Shown here piece after piece: positions 17,923 to 26,207 of a stretch of 64,000 nucleotides of DNA. The translations under genes and the position numbers were made by a program. The stretch is taken from contig NZ_LMDC01000003.1 in the NCBI RefSeq assembly GCF_001425705.1, forward strand, positions 13,309 through 77,308, in the 5' to 3' direction. The notes below the pieces were generated by a model, which worked only from the letters and a program-made list of their open reading frames with translations, did not search any database and was not told where the DNA came from. Each line of letters starts with the position of its first letter. The stretch's first letter is position 1. The stretch comes from Pelomonas sp. Root1217 (GTDB lineage: Bacteria > Pseudomonadota > Gammaproteobacteria > Burkholderiales > Burkholderiaceae_C).

Positions 17923-20115
17923 TCAGAAGGTCACCGTGTGCGTCACGGACACGACGCGGCCGCGGCCGGACGTGAAATTGCGGAAGCCCACTACCTGCGA
18001 CCAGCTCAGCACATAGAACTTGTTGGTCAGGTTCTCGATGCCCAGCGAGCTTTTGCCGCCATGGCCCCAGTCCCAGTTGGCGCTGAAGTCGAACAGCGTG
18101 TAGCCCTTGGTGTGTTCCTCGGCGCTGGTGCCGACGTTGAGGTCGCGCGAGCTCAGCTTGGTGGCGCCCAGCGTCACATCGGCCTGGGGCAGGAAGTGCC
18201 AGCTGGCCGAGGCGCCGAGCTTGTCGGGGTTGATGTCAAGCACGCCCATCTGCTTGGTCAGCGGGCCGCCGGCCGTGAACCAGGTCTTGCCGGACGTGTG
18301 CGAGTAAAGGGCCGTGAACTTGAGGTCGCGCGTGGCGCGCAACTCGCCGGTCAGCTCGTAGCCGCTGATGTTGACGGGCTGGCGGGCGAGCAGGAAGTCG
18401 TTGGTGACGGGGTCGATGGACAGCGACTGGCCGAAGTCGGACTTGCTCTTGTAGTAGGAGCCGCCGAAGGAGCCCATGGCGCCGCGCCAGTTGAAGCCGA
18501 CCTCGTTGTTCTTCACGATGACGGCCTGCAGATCGAGGATGCCCGCGACGGACTGGCCGGGGTAGCTGATATTGCGCAGCGGGATGCCGACATTGGGCAG
18601 CGTGAAGCCCTTGCCGCTGGAGACGAAGGCCGACCAGCCGCCGCCGATCTTCCAGACCGCGCCAAGATTGGGCAGGTTGGCCTTGTAGTTCAGCTTGCCA
18701 CCCTTGACGTCCACGCGGTTGCGGAAATAGGTCGTCTTGTAATCGGCCACCTCCAGCTCGCCGTCCTCGCGGCGGAAACCGCCGGAGAGCGTGACGGGGC
18801 CGATGTCGTAGGAGGCCTGGAACCATGGCGCGACGCTGCTGTAGTTCATCGGCGGCACCCACAGGCGATCGGTCAGCGCCAGCCACTGCCTGGCGGTATC
18901 GTGCGTCAGGTCGACGCCCCCGCGCACCTCCAGCCCTTCGACGCCGAAGACATCGCCATGGCTGTAGGCATTGCGCAGGCCGTATTTGCGTGTGCGCACC
19001 TCGGACTGGTCCACCAGCGTGCCCAGCGGCGCGATCAGCGGGTCCTGGCGGTCAGCGCCGTTCTCGGCCGGGTAGCGCATCTTCTGGTCGGCGTAGTAGG
19101 CGTCCAGCGACAGTGAGCCGCCCCACAGGTCGTTGTGCTTGTAGGAAAGCGTGCTCTGCGCAAAGTCGTTGATCTCGCTGAGGGTGCCGAACAGGCCGGG
19201 CCGCTCGGAGGTGTTGGTGGAGCCTGCTGTGCGGTCGCCGTCGACGAGGTGGTAGTTGCCCTTGCCCTCGATCTTGAACTTGGACAGCGAGGCCTGGATG
19301 CGCTGCTCGCGGTTGGCGCCGAAGTTGAAGCCGGCCTTGGCGTAAACGTTGTTGGCCGTCGAGTCGGCGACCGAACCGCTGGTGTTCAGGCCGATGCGCC
19401 GGCCGTGGCCGTCGTAGGTCATGCCGCGGTCGATGCGCGAGACGGCGCCGATGAGGTCCCAGTCCTCAGCCTTGAAGGCGTAGTTGGCGCCAAGCTTCCA
19501 GCCGGCGCTGTCGTCCTCGAAGGCCGTCGTGTAGCGCGCCGTCAGCGTGACCTCGCTGCCCATCTTGGTGGGCGACTTGGACAGGTAGTTGATGATGCCG
19601 CCCGCCGCGCCGATGCCTTCGGACGCCGACGGGCCGTTGATGACCTCGATGCGGCCGACCAAGCCCATGTCGGTGAAGCTGGCATTGCGCGTGCCTTCGC
19701 GCAGCGGCGAGCCCTGGGGCACGCCGTCGAACAGGCGCAGCGCGATGCGGCCGCGCAGGTTCTCGCCGGTGTTGCTCATGGCCTGAGATGACTCCGCATA
19801 GCCCGGCACCGTGCGCGACAGCACGGCCGTCATGTCGTCGGTCATGTTCAGCGTGTGGGCGATCTCTTCCTTGGTGATCAGCGTGACGGCACCCGGGATC
19901 TTGTCGACGGCCTTGGGCACGCGCGTGCCGGTGACGATGACGCGCTGGAGCTCGCTGCCGTCCGCGTTGGTGTCGGCATCGGCAGCGGCCTGCTGGGCCT
20001 GGGCGCCCGCCGCGGCCAGCGTAGCCACAACGGCCAACGCAATGGCGTGGTGGGGAGAAGTCGGGGTGTGGCCCTGGCCGGCCGGTGCTTGTCTCGTCAT
20101 CTTTGTGCTTTCCAT
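17923..20115 (-). CDS. TonB-dependent outer-membrane receptor
   Basis: 730 aa. Imports a bulky ligand across the outer membrane using TonB energy. It has a signal sequence (ALAVVATLAAAGAQAQ), then the plug domain (VIVTGTRVPKAVDKIPGAVTLITKEEI; RIEVINGPSASEGIGAAGGIINYL), then a long beta-barrel ending in the aromatic signature VTHTVTF. Two starts are possible: ATG 20115 and ATG 20100; the second has GGAAAG close upstream and leaves a tidier signal peptide. The 148-base gap from the LysR gene may hold a separate promoter. Position just before the hydrolase and kinase genes suggests a glycan or glycoside ligand; sequence resembles siderophore-type receptors equally well, so ligand is open. Confidence 0.88.
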   Translation of the reverse strand: MESTKMTRQAPAGQGHTPTSPHHAIALAVVATLAAAGAQAQQAAADADTNADGSELQRVIVTGTRVPKAVDKIPGAVTLITKEEIAHTLNMTDDMTAVLSRTVPGYAESSQAMSNTGENLRGRIALRLFDGVPQGSPLREGTRNASFTDMGLVGRIEVINGPSASEGIGAAGGIINYLSKSPTKMGSEVTLTARYTTAFEDDSAGWKLGANYAFKAEDWDLIGAVSRIDRGMTYDGHGRRIGLNTSGSVADSTANNVYAKAGFNFGANREQRIQASLSKFKIEGKGNYHLVDGDRTAGSTNTSERPGLFGTLSEINDFAQSTLSYKHNDLWGGSLSLDAYYADQKMRYPAENGADRQDPLIAPLGTLVDQSEVRTRKYGLRNAYSHGDVFGVEGLEVRGGVDLTHDTARQWLALTDRLWVPPMNYSSVAPWFQASYDIGPVTLSGGFRREDGELEVADYKTTYFRNRVDVKGGKLNYKANLPNLGAVWKIGGGWSAFVSSGKGFTLPNVGIPLRNISYPGQSVAGILDLQAVIVKNNEVGFNWRGAMGSFGGSYYKSKSDFGQSLSIDPVTNDFLLARQPVNISGYELTGELRATRDLKFTALYSHTSGKTWFTAGGPLTKQMGVLDINPDKLGASASWHFLPQADVTLGATKLSSRDLNVGTSAEEHTKGYTLFDFSANWDWGHGGKSSLGIENLTNKFYVLSWSQVVGFRNFTSGRGRVVSVTHTVTF

Positions 20116-20263
20116 CGATCTGTGGGCGCGCCTTGAAGCACTGACGCCGGTGGGCGTGGCGTGGCGGGCGCTGTGGCCGCAGTCTCAGCCAGTGCGTGAC
20201 AAGCTCACACCCTCGCCGCCTATGTTCAAGCCCAAGAATTTGTTGTGTGCCGATGCCGCCGGC

Positions 20264-21139
20264 TCAGGCCAGGCCGGACACCGCACGCGCTTCGCGCAGA
20301 AAGGCCGTGACGAGGCGGTGCCGCACCGTCGCGCGTGACCACACGACGCCGATGCGGCGCGGCTCGCTGGGCAGGGGCAGCGGCAGGCAGACGACGTCCA
20401 GCCCCTCCGGCCAGGGCCGCAGCCAGTCCGGCACCAGCGACACACCCAGGCCCCGGTCCACCATGACGGCGATGGCGTTGAGCGCATTCAGCTCGAAACG
20501 CTCCTGCGGCACGATGCCGGCGCGCTGCAGGTATTGGTCGGCGACGCGGCCGCCCCACTGCGTGCGGTCGTAGCGCACCAAGGGCTCGCTCGCCAGCAGC
20601 TCGTGCGGGTCGCGGCCGGCCCATTTGCGGGGCGCCAGCACGACGAGCTGCTCCTCGCGCAGCAGCTCCCAGCCGCAGGTCTTGGGCAGCGGAAAAGGCG
20701 CCTCCAGCACGACGGCCGCGTCCAGGTCGCCGGCCTCGACGGCGCGGTAGAGCTCGGGTGAATAGCCGGGCCGGATGAAGACCTTGAGCCTGGGATGCAA
20801 CTCGACGAGACGGGCCAGGATGTCGGGCACCAGGCCGGTCAGCGCATTGGTGCCGGCGCCCAGGCGCAGCTCGCCGGCCGGCGTTTCATCGGTGGCGATG
20901 GTGCTCAGGTCGGCCACGCCGCGCAGCAGCTCGCGGGTGCGCTCGAGGATGCGCGAGCCCGGCTCGGTGACGTGCACCGAGCGGCCGGCGCGGGCGATCA
21001 GCGGCGCGCCGATTTCGCGCTCCAGCGTGCGGATCTGCTGAGCCACCGCCGCCGGCGTGATGTTGAGCACACGCGCGGCGGCAGCCATCGAGCCGTGGTC
21101 GACGACGGCCACGAAGGTGTGCAGGAACTGGGTCTCCAA
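20264..21139 (-). CDS. LysR family transcriptional regulator
   Basis: 291 aa. The start is TTG 21139 (TLETQFLHTFVAVVDHG), with AGGA eight bases upstream; this is where LysR proteins begin. The frame stays open well beyond it, but those residues are the out-of-frame shadow of the symporter gene. The N-terminal winged HTH (GSMAAAARVLNITPAAVAQQIRTLE) is followed by a two-lobed effector domain (ELRLGAGTNALTGLVPDIL onward). It lies between the symporter and the TonB receptor, all on one strand, and is the obvious candidate regulator of the cluster. The TTG start may keep expression low. The effector is unknown. Confidence 0.87.
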   Translation of the reverse strand: METQFLHTFVAVVDHGSMAAAARVLNITPAAVAQQIRTLEREIGAPLIARAGRSVHVTEPGSRILERTRELLRGVADLSTIATDETPAGELRLGAGTNALTGLVPDILARLVELHPRLKVFIRPGYSPELYRAVEAGDLDAAVVLEAPFPLPKTCGWELLREEQLVVLAPRKWAGRDPHELLASEPLVRYDRTQWGGRVADQYLQRAGIVPQERFELNALNAIAVMVDRGLGVSLVPDWLRPWPEGLDVVCLPLPLPSEPRRIGVVWSRATVRHRLVTAFLREARAVSGLA

Positions 21140-21186
21140 CGTGCTTGTCCTGACGCAGCTCTGGGCGGCTGCCTGTGGCTGGGAGG

Positions 21187-23556
21187 TTACTCCACGGCGT
21201 CCTGGCGGTAGATCGTCAGGCCACGCAGCGAGCGCGTCGGCACCGGGAAGAACAGGCTGGCCAGATAGCCCACGACGATGCAAAGCATGATGGACATGCC
21301 GAGATACAGGTAGGGATGCAGCAGCTTGAAATACCAGGCCACCGTCGTCAGCACGATGGCCGCCGCAACACCGATGGCCACGCCCGGCGAGTTGGCACGG
21401 CGCGTGAACATGCCCAGCGTGTAGGCCCCCGCGAAGCCGCCGCCGAGCAGGCCGGCCAGCTCGATGGAGACGTCGAACAGCGAGTGGATGTCGTAGCGCG
21501 ACAGCAGCAGCGCGAAGGCGATGCCCAGCAGGCCGGCGGCCACCGTCATCCATTCCGCGAAGCGCACGCTGCGCGCTGGATCAGGCGCCTTGACGAGCTT
21601 CTCGTAGAAGTCCACCGAGGCCAGCGTCGACACGCTGTTGATGATGCTGGACAGCGTCGCCATCGCCGCGGCAAAGATGCCGGCAATGATCAGCCCGGTC
21701 AGGCCCGTGGGGAGTTCGGCGGCGATGAAGAGCGGGAAGGTCGCGTCGATGCTGAGCAAGGGGTTCATGCGCTCGGGGTGCGCCTTGTAGAAAACGAACA
21801 GCGCCGTGCCGATGGTGTAGAAGACGATGCCGCCGGGGATCATGATGGCCGCGAAGGCCCAGATCGAGCGGCCGGCCTCCTTGGCATTGGCGGTAGACAG
21901 CGTGCGCTGCATCAGCACCTGGTCCTTGGGGAAGGTCAGCACGACGTCGAAGAGGACGAGGAAGAGGAAGCCCCAGACCGTGGCCTTGCTGAGGTCGAAG
22001 CTGAAGTCGAACACACGGGTCTTGTTTTCGGCCGCGGCAGTGCGCATGAACTCGGCCATGCCGCCGTCCAGCGACCAGACGATGAAGCCGATGGCGAACA
22101 GCGCGCCGCCCATCTTGACGACGAGCTGCACCACGTCGGTCCAGACCACCGCCTTCATGCCGCCGAGCGCCGTGTAGCAGATGGTGAACAGCCCCATCAT
22201 CAGGATGCTCCACGTCACCGGCACGCCGGTGATGGTGGCGATGGCCAGCGAAGGCAGATAGAGGATGACGCTCATGCGGCTGCCGAGCTGGGTCAGCATG
22301 AACAGGCCGCTGGCCAGCATGCGGATGGCGGGGTGGAAGCGCGTCTCCAGGTAGGAGAACACGCTCATCAGGTCGAGCCGGCGCAGCAGCGGCACGATCC
22401 ACACGGCGACGAACATCAGGCCGAGCACGGCGATGAGGTTGTTCGTCATGTACTGCCAGTTGGTCTCGAAGGCCTTGGCGGGGATGGCGATGTAGCTGAT
22501 GGAGCTGGTGTTCGCCGCGTAGAGGCTGACACCCGCGGCCCAGAACGGGATCTTGCGACCACCGACGAAGAACTCCGTCGTCGACTGGCGTTTCTCGCGC
22601 AGATAGAAGTACAGGCCCATGCCCAGCATGGCGGCGAGGTAGACGACGATGACGATCCAGTCCAGCGGCTTGAGCAGCAGCTTGCCGGATTCGACCTCCA
22701 AAGTCGCCACCTTGCCAGCGCCGTCCAGCCAGAGCCAGCCGTCCCGCCAGGGCAGGGCCTGGGTGATGCCGCTCAAGGAGCTGTCCGGCTGCTCGGCCCA
22801 GGACTGGGTGATGGTCTGCCAGCTCATCAGCCGCGGTGCGCCGCCGGCTGTGGGCTCGACGATGAAGAGGCCATGGGCCTGGCCGCTGGCGCGTGCCCAG
22901 GGCCCGACCAGGCGACCCGGCAACGTGCCCCGCGCTTCCCAGCCGGCCTCGGCCGTCCAGCGCCACAGCTGATCAGGCGCGCCTTCCTCCACGACAAAGA
23001 CGGCACGCGTCTGCGCGAGCACCGCGCGCGGCTTGGCGGCGCCGGGCCGGCCAGCGTGAACGAGCCAGCTCGCATCTGCAGTCTGCAGCGGCAGCTCCAG
23101 CAGCACGGCACGGCCTTTGTCGTCCAGGCCGGCGAGCCAGAGTTGCTCGCCTGACAGCGCCGCGCGAGCCTCTCGCAAAGGTGCAGGCAGTGCTGGCAGC
23201 GTTTGCAGGGCAAGGCGGCCTTGCTGCAGGGTCAGTCGGGCGACGGCCCTTGTCACGCCTTCGGCCCCCAGCAGCAGCACGGACTGACCGGCCGCCGTCG
23301 CCGCGCCCAGCACCGGCTGCGACCAGACCTGCCGCTGCCAAGCCGTGGCATCCACATCGAGCAGCCAGGCGGCATCACCGCTAAAGGCCACGGCACGGCC
23401 ATCGACGGCTGCCAGCGCCTGGGCGGGCGCAGGCAGGGCCGGCAGCGCCGCACGGCGCAGGTTGACGAGGCTGTCAGCACGCGCTCCGCAAGCCAGCAGG
23501 GCGAACAGCAGCAGCACGAAGAACGGCCGGCCCCAAGCCAGGATGCGCTCGGTCAA
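21187..23556 (-). CDS. N-terminal beta-propeller fused to sodium:solute symporter (SSS family)
   Basis: 789 aa. The start is TTG 23556, overlapping the lyase stop as TTGA and preceded by GGGGTGA. A signal-like helix (FFVLLLFALLACGARA) leads to a propeller of about 270 residues with kelch-like repeats (GEQLWLAGLDDKGRAVLLELPL, RDGWLWLDGAGKVATLE). From about residue 300 a complete SSS transporter follows with some 13 membrane helices: DWIVIVVYLAAMLGMGLYF, FFVGGRKIPFWAAGVSLYAA, TALGGMKAVVWTDVVQ. Such fusions resemble the mutarotase-like propeller plus SSS proteins known mainly from Bacteroidota sialic-acid loci. The propeller probably faces the periplasm and presents or epimerises the substrate. 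It is probably the inner-membrane importer for the cluster. Confidence 0.85.
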   Translation of the reverse strand: MTERILAWGRPFFVLLLFALLACGARADSLVNLRRAALPALPAPAQALAAVDGRAVAFSGDAAWLLDVDATAWQRQVWSQPVLGAATAAGQSVLLLGAEGVTRAVARLTLQQGRLALQTLPALPAPLREARAALSGEQLWLAGLDDKGRAVLLELPLQTADASWLVHAGRPGAAKPRAVLAQTRAVFVVEEGAPDQLWRWTAEAGWEARGTLPGRLVGPWARASGQAHGLFIVEPTAGGAPRLMSWQTITQSWAEQPDSSLSGITQALPWRDGWLWLDGAGKVATLEVESGKLLLKPLDWIVIVVYLAAMLGMGLYFYLREKRQSTTEFFVGGRKIPFWAAGVSLYAANTSSISYIAIPAKAFETNWQYMTNNLIAVLGLMFVAVWIVPLLRRLDLMSVFSYLETRFHPAIRMLASGLFMLTQLGSRMSVILYLPSLAIATITGVPVTWSILMMGLFTICYTALGGMKAVVWTDVVQLVVKMGGALFAIGFIVWSLDGGMAEFMRTAAAENKTRVFDFSFDLSKATVWGFLFLVLFDVVLTFPKDQVLMQRTLSTANAKEAGRSIWAFAAIMIPGGIVFYTIGTALFVFYKAHPERMNPLLSIDATFPLFIAAELPTGLTGLIIAGIFAAAMATLSSIINSVSTLASVDFYEKLVKAPDPARSVRFAEWMTVAAGLLGIAFALLLSRYDIHSLFDVSIELAGLLGGGFAGAYTLGMFTRRANSPGVAIGVAAAIVLTTVAWYFKLLHPYLYLGMSIMLCIVVGYLASLFFPVPTRSLRGLTIYRQDAVE

Positions 23557-24449
23557 GGGGTCACCCCGCGGGAAGCTTGCAGCAGATGACGCGCACGCTG
23601 GACAAAAGGAGCATCGATCATGCGGCCATCCAGCACGACGACGCCACGACCCTCGGCCGCGGCCTGGCCGGCCGCGGCGACGACGCGTTCGGCCCAAGCC
23701 AGCTCATCGGCGCTGGCACTGAAGACCTCGTTGGCCAGCGCGACCTGGCGCGGATGGACGCAGCTCTTGCCGGCAAAGCCCAGGCGCCGCGCCATCTGAG
23801 CCTCGGCGCGAAAGCCGTCGAGGTCGGCGATGTCCGGGTAGGCGCCGTCATAGGCCGGCACGCCGACAGCGGCCGCCGCCATGCGCAGCGCGTGCAGCGT
23901 GGCATGCACATTGGCGCCGTCGTGACGGGCGATGCCCAGGGGCTCGTAGAGATCGGCCAGGCCGAGTTGCAGGCCGGTGACGCGTGGATGGGCGGCGCCG
24001 ATGTCGGCGGCACGCGCCAGAGCGGTGGCGCTTTCGATGTTGACGAGCAGGCCGACCGGCGTCGCCCGGTTCGCGGCAGCCTCCAGGTCGCCGAGCAGCT
24101 TGGCGGCGTGCAGCACGTCGGCGGCCGACTCGGCCTTGGGCAGGTTGATCCAGTCCAGGCCCGGCTGCATCAACGCACGCAGGTCGTCCTCGAACCAGGG
24201 CGTGCCCGGCGCATTGACGCGCACGATGACGAGGGGCCGTTGCCGCAGGGCGGCGGCGCGCGCCAGGGCTGCGGCAACGTCGGCGCGCGCACGCTGCTTG
24301 GCCTCGGGCAGCACGGCATCTTCCAGGTCGAAGGAGAGGGCATCGGCGGCGCCGCCCAAGGCCTTGTCGAACAGCTCCGGACGCGCGCCGGGCACGAAGA
24401 GCTTGCTGCGAAAGCCGCGCAGGGTAGCGGCGGGAGGCGGGCTGAACAT
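23553..24449 (-). CDS. HpcH/HpaI aldolase / CitE-like acyl-CoA lyase
   Basis: 298 aa. CitE-like enzymes cleave or form beta-hydroxyacyl-CoA thioesters (malyl-CoA, citramalyl-CoA, citryl) with a divalent metal. Visible are RSKLFVPGARPELF (CoA/phosphate end), ALSFDLEDAVLPEAKQRAR (metal ligand region), VIVRVNAPGT, INLPKAESAADV, LLVNIESATAL, QLGLADLYEPLGI, and GKSCVHPRQVALANEVF. Full-length barrel with the C-terminal helical lid. It is the first gene of the minus-strand cluster, and its stop overlaps the TTG start of the symporter. With the class III CoA-transferase at the far end it may form a two-step acid-activating and cleaving module. The exact CoA ester is not determined. Confidence 0.83.
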   Translation of the reverse strand: MFSPPPAATLRGFRSKLFVPGARPELFDKALGGAADALSFDLEDAVLPEAKQRARADVAAALARAAALRQRPLVIVRVNAPGTPWFEDDLRALMQPGLDWINLPKAESAADVLHAAKLLGDLEAAANRATPVGLLVNIESATALARAADIGAAHPRVTGLQLGLADLYEPLGIARHDGANVHATLHALRMAAAAVGVPAYDGAYPDIADLDGFRAEAQMARRLGFAGKSCVHPRQVALANEVFSASADELAWAERVVAAAGQAAAEGRGVVVLDGRMIDAPFVQRARHLLQASRGVTP

Positions 24450-24501
24450 GGCCGGCAGTGTGGGCTAACAGACCCCCAACCAAACCTGCTGTCCGGCATC
24501 T

Positions 24502-24840
24502 TCAAACGATAGTTTTGCTTGCGCCCGGCGGCGGCGCGGCGGCGGCGAGCTGGGTCGCCAGCCACCGCTCGAAATGCGACGGCGACCCCTCGGCGGGCGC
24601 CAGCAGCCAGTAGCTCTCGGGGCCCTGAACCACCGCGACAAAGGGCGCAAGCAGTTCGCCGCGCGCGCACAGATCACCGAACAGCACGGGCGACAGCAGC
24701 GCCACGCCCAGCCCCTGCACGGCGGCCCGCGCCTCCAGCTCGTAGTTCGGAAAGCGCGTCGCGACGAAGTTCGGTCGCGCACCAGGCCGGCCTGCCGCCT
24801 GGAACCAGGCGGGCCAGCGCGGCCGCGACGTTCCTGAATT
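24502..24840 (-). pseudogene. C-terminal remnant of a LysR-type (GcvA-like) regulator
   Basis: About 110 codons in an open frame that closes at TGA 24504-24502. They match only the end of a LysR effector domain: RWPAWFQAAGRP, the strongly conserved AAVQGLGVALLSPVLFGDL, GELLAPFVAVVQGPESYWLLAP and FERWLATQL. The helix-turn-helix and first lobe, about 190 residues, are missing, and residues encoded further upstream in the frame (to 24990) are unlike the family. The remnant lies 52 bases upstream of the lyase gene on the same strand, as an old regulator of that cluster would. It looks like a gene cut off by a deletion or replacement ending near 24840. Confidence 0.55.
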
Positions 24841-25167
24841 TCCGGAGGAGCCCACGGTCCGGCCTAAACCGCTCGCCGCCCTCGCCCGCACATCAACTGC
24901 TTTCACCGCGTCATCGACGTCGCGACCGGCGCGTCCTCCGATACCGTGAGTTGGCGCATCTGTGCAGCTCGTAGACACCATCTGGGCCACTCAGAAGCAG
25001 ATCTCCACCGACGGAGAGAACCCCTGTCTTGAGGATGCGAAGTCAATGGACGACTGGCATAAAGCGGCCTGCGCGATCAAATGGCAACCTTTCGGCGAGC
25101 GGCTAGCCACGCGCAACGCATCGCCTGTTGGATCGAACCGCACTTCTCTCTCAGACGAGGATCCATC
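24841..25167. other. Non-coding stretch between LysR remnant and PEP-CTERM gene
   Basis: 327 bases with no credible gene on either strand. Base composition is less GC-rich in its second half (about 24960-25080) than the flanking coding DNA. It must carry the promoter of the PEP-CTERM gene, but no -35/-10 pair at normal spacing could be recognised. The left edge is the point where LysR similarity stops, so part may be sequence brought in when that gene was broken. Confidence 0.4.
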
Positions 25168-25962
25168 TTGAAAGCAACGTCGGCAATCGCCCTGCGCCCT
25201 CCGTTTCTCGCACTGGCCCTGGTGCTGGCAGCAATGTCGTCACCGACCGTTGCGCAGTCGCATTTCACCGCAGTGAGGGCACAGATTGACCTGGATGAGG
25301 TTCCTGTCGTCAAGGTCATCGAGACCTGGAAGGACCCCTTCTTTGCGGAGGTAGGCGGATTGCCAGGCATCTACGCCAAGGCCCGCGCCAGCTACGGCAA
25401 TAACGGCGCGTTTGCCGCGGCTGACCACCAGCCTGTCAACCTCGGTGCGTACGCCGAATCGATCTGGTCGGACAGCTTCAACATCACGGGAGCCGTTGGG
25501 GCGGGAAGTCTTGCCATCAGCGTCGCCGTCAACGGCACGGTGGACGGCAACGGTCAACCCGGCGGGCCGGGCTCAAACGCTTTCTACCAGCTGTTCGTGA
25601 GTGACTCGCCCATCTCGTGCGATTTCGATCTAGCGTTGTGCACCGGCACGCGATTGATCGTCGCCGACGGTATTTCTGGCTCGCATCAGTTTGACGCGGA
25701 ACTGCCGTTCACCTACGGCACGACGTTCTATGTCGCGAGCTATCTGGGTGCCGAGGTGCTCGGCAACGGTGTCGCAGACTTCTACCACTCGGCCCATTTC
25801 GGCGCGACGGCGGCGGGCAACGTCTCGGTCACCGGCAGCTCCGGTTTTACCTATGCCTTGGCCGCAAGCGTGCCTGAACCCACCGACGGAGCCCTTCTTC
25901 TGGCTGGGCTGACGTCGCTCGCACTTCTGCGCCGCCGTGCAACTCGTGCTCAGAGCAGATAG
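25168..25962 (+). CDS. PEP-CTERM sorted exported protein
   Basis: 264 aa from TTG 25168, chosen because GAGGA (25157-25161) lies six bases before it and the product then begins with a normal signal peptide ([17 protein letters not shown]). The body is beta-rich with no recognised enzyme motif. The C-terminus is a classic PEP-CTERM signal: [20 protein letters not shown] followed by LRRRATR, that is Pro-Glu-Pro, a hydrophobic helix and a basic tail. Such proteins are cut and relayed by an exosortase (EpsH/XrtA family) encoded elsewhere, usually with exopolysaccharide or biofilm genes. Two cysteines (CDFDLALC) may form a disulfide. Its own function is unknown. Confidence 0.82.
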   Translation: MKATSAIALRPPFLALALVLAAMSSPTVAQSHFTAVRAQIDLDEVPVVKVIETWKDPFFAEVGGLPGIYAKARASYGNNGAFAAADHQPVNLGAYAESIWSDSFNITGAVGAGSLAISVAVNGTVDGNGQPGGPGSNAFYQLFVSDSPISCDFDLALCTGTRLIVADGISGSHQFDAELPFTYGTTFYVASYLGAEVLGNGVADFYHSAHFGATAAGNVSVTGSSGFTYALAASVPEPTDGALLLAGLTSLALLRRRATRAQSR

Positions 25963-26207
25963 CGCACAAAAGGCCACGGCAGGCCGGCGGCGAAGCCGTG
26001 CCGGCAGGAGTCGGCCTGGCAGCCAGCACTGCACCAGGCTGGGCCCGGTGCAACGGCGCGACCGGCGCGTGCTTGCCACTTGAGCGAGATCGCGCCGCCG
26101 TGGGCGGGCGGCACGTGACCTGCCCTTTGTGGCACGACCCTGCTCAGACCTCCGCCGCAAGGCCCACCGTTTGCCGGCACACTGGCGTCCGACATATCAG
26201 GATCCAG

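Noticed and set aside
20264-21553. LysR gene starting at 21553 (about 429 residues)
   Set aside because: The first 138 residues are the shadow of the symporter gene; LysR proteins are about 300 residues, and TTG 21139 with AGGA fits the family.
25998-26207. Upstream in-frame extension of selO from 25998
   Set aside because: Residues before ATG 26208 have no family similarity, and a ribosome site lies directly before 26208.
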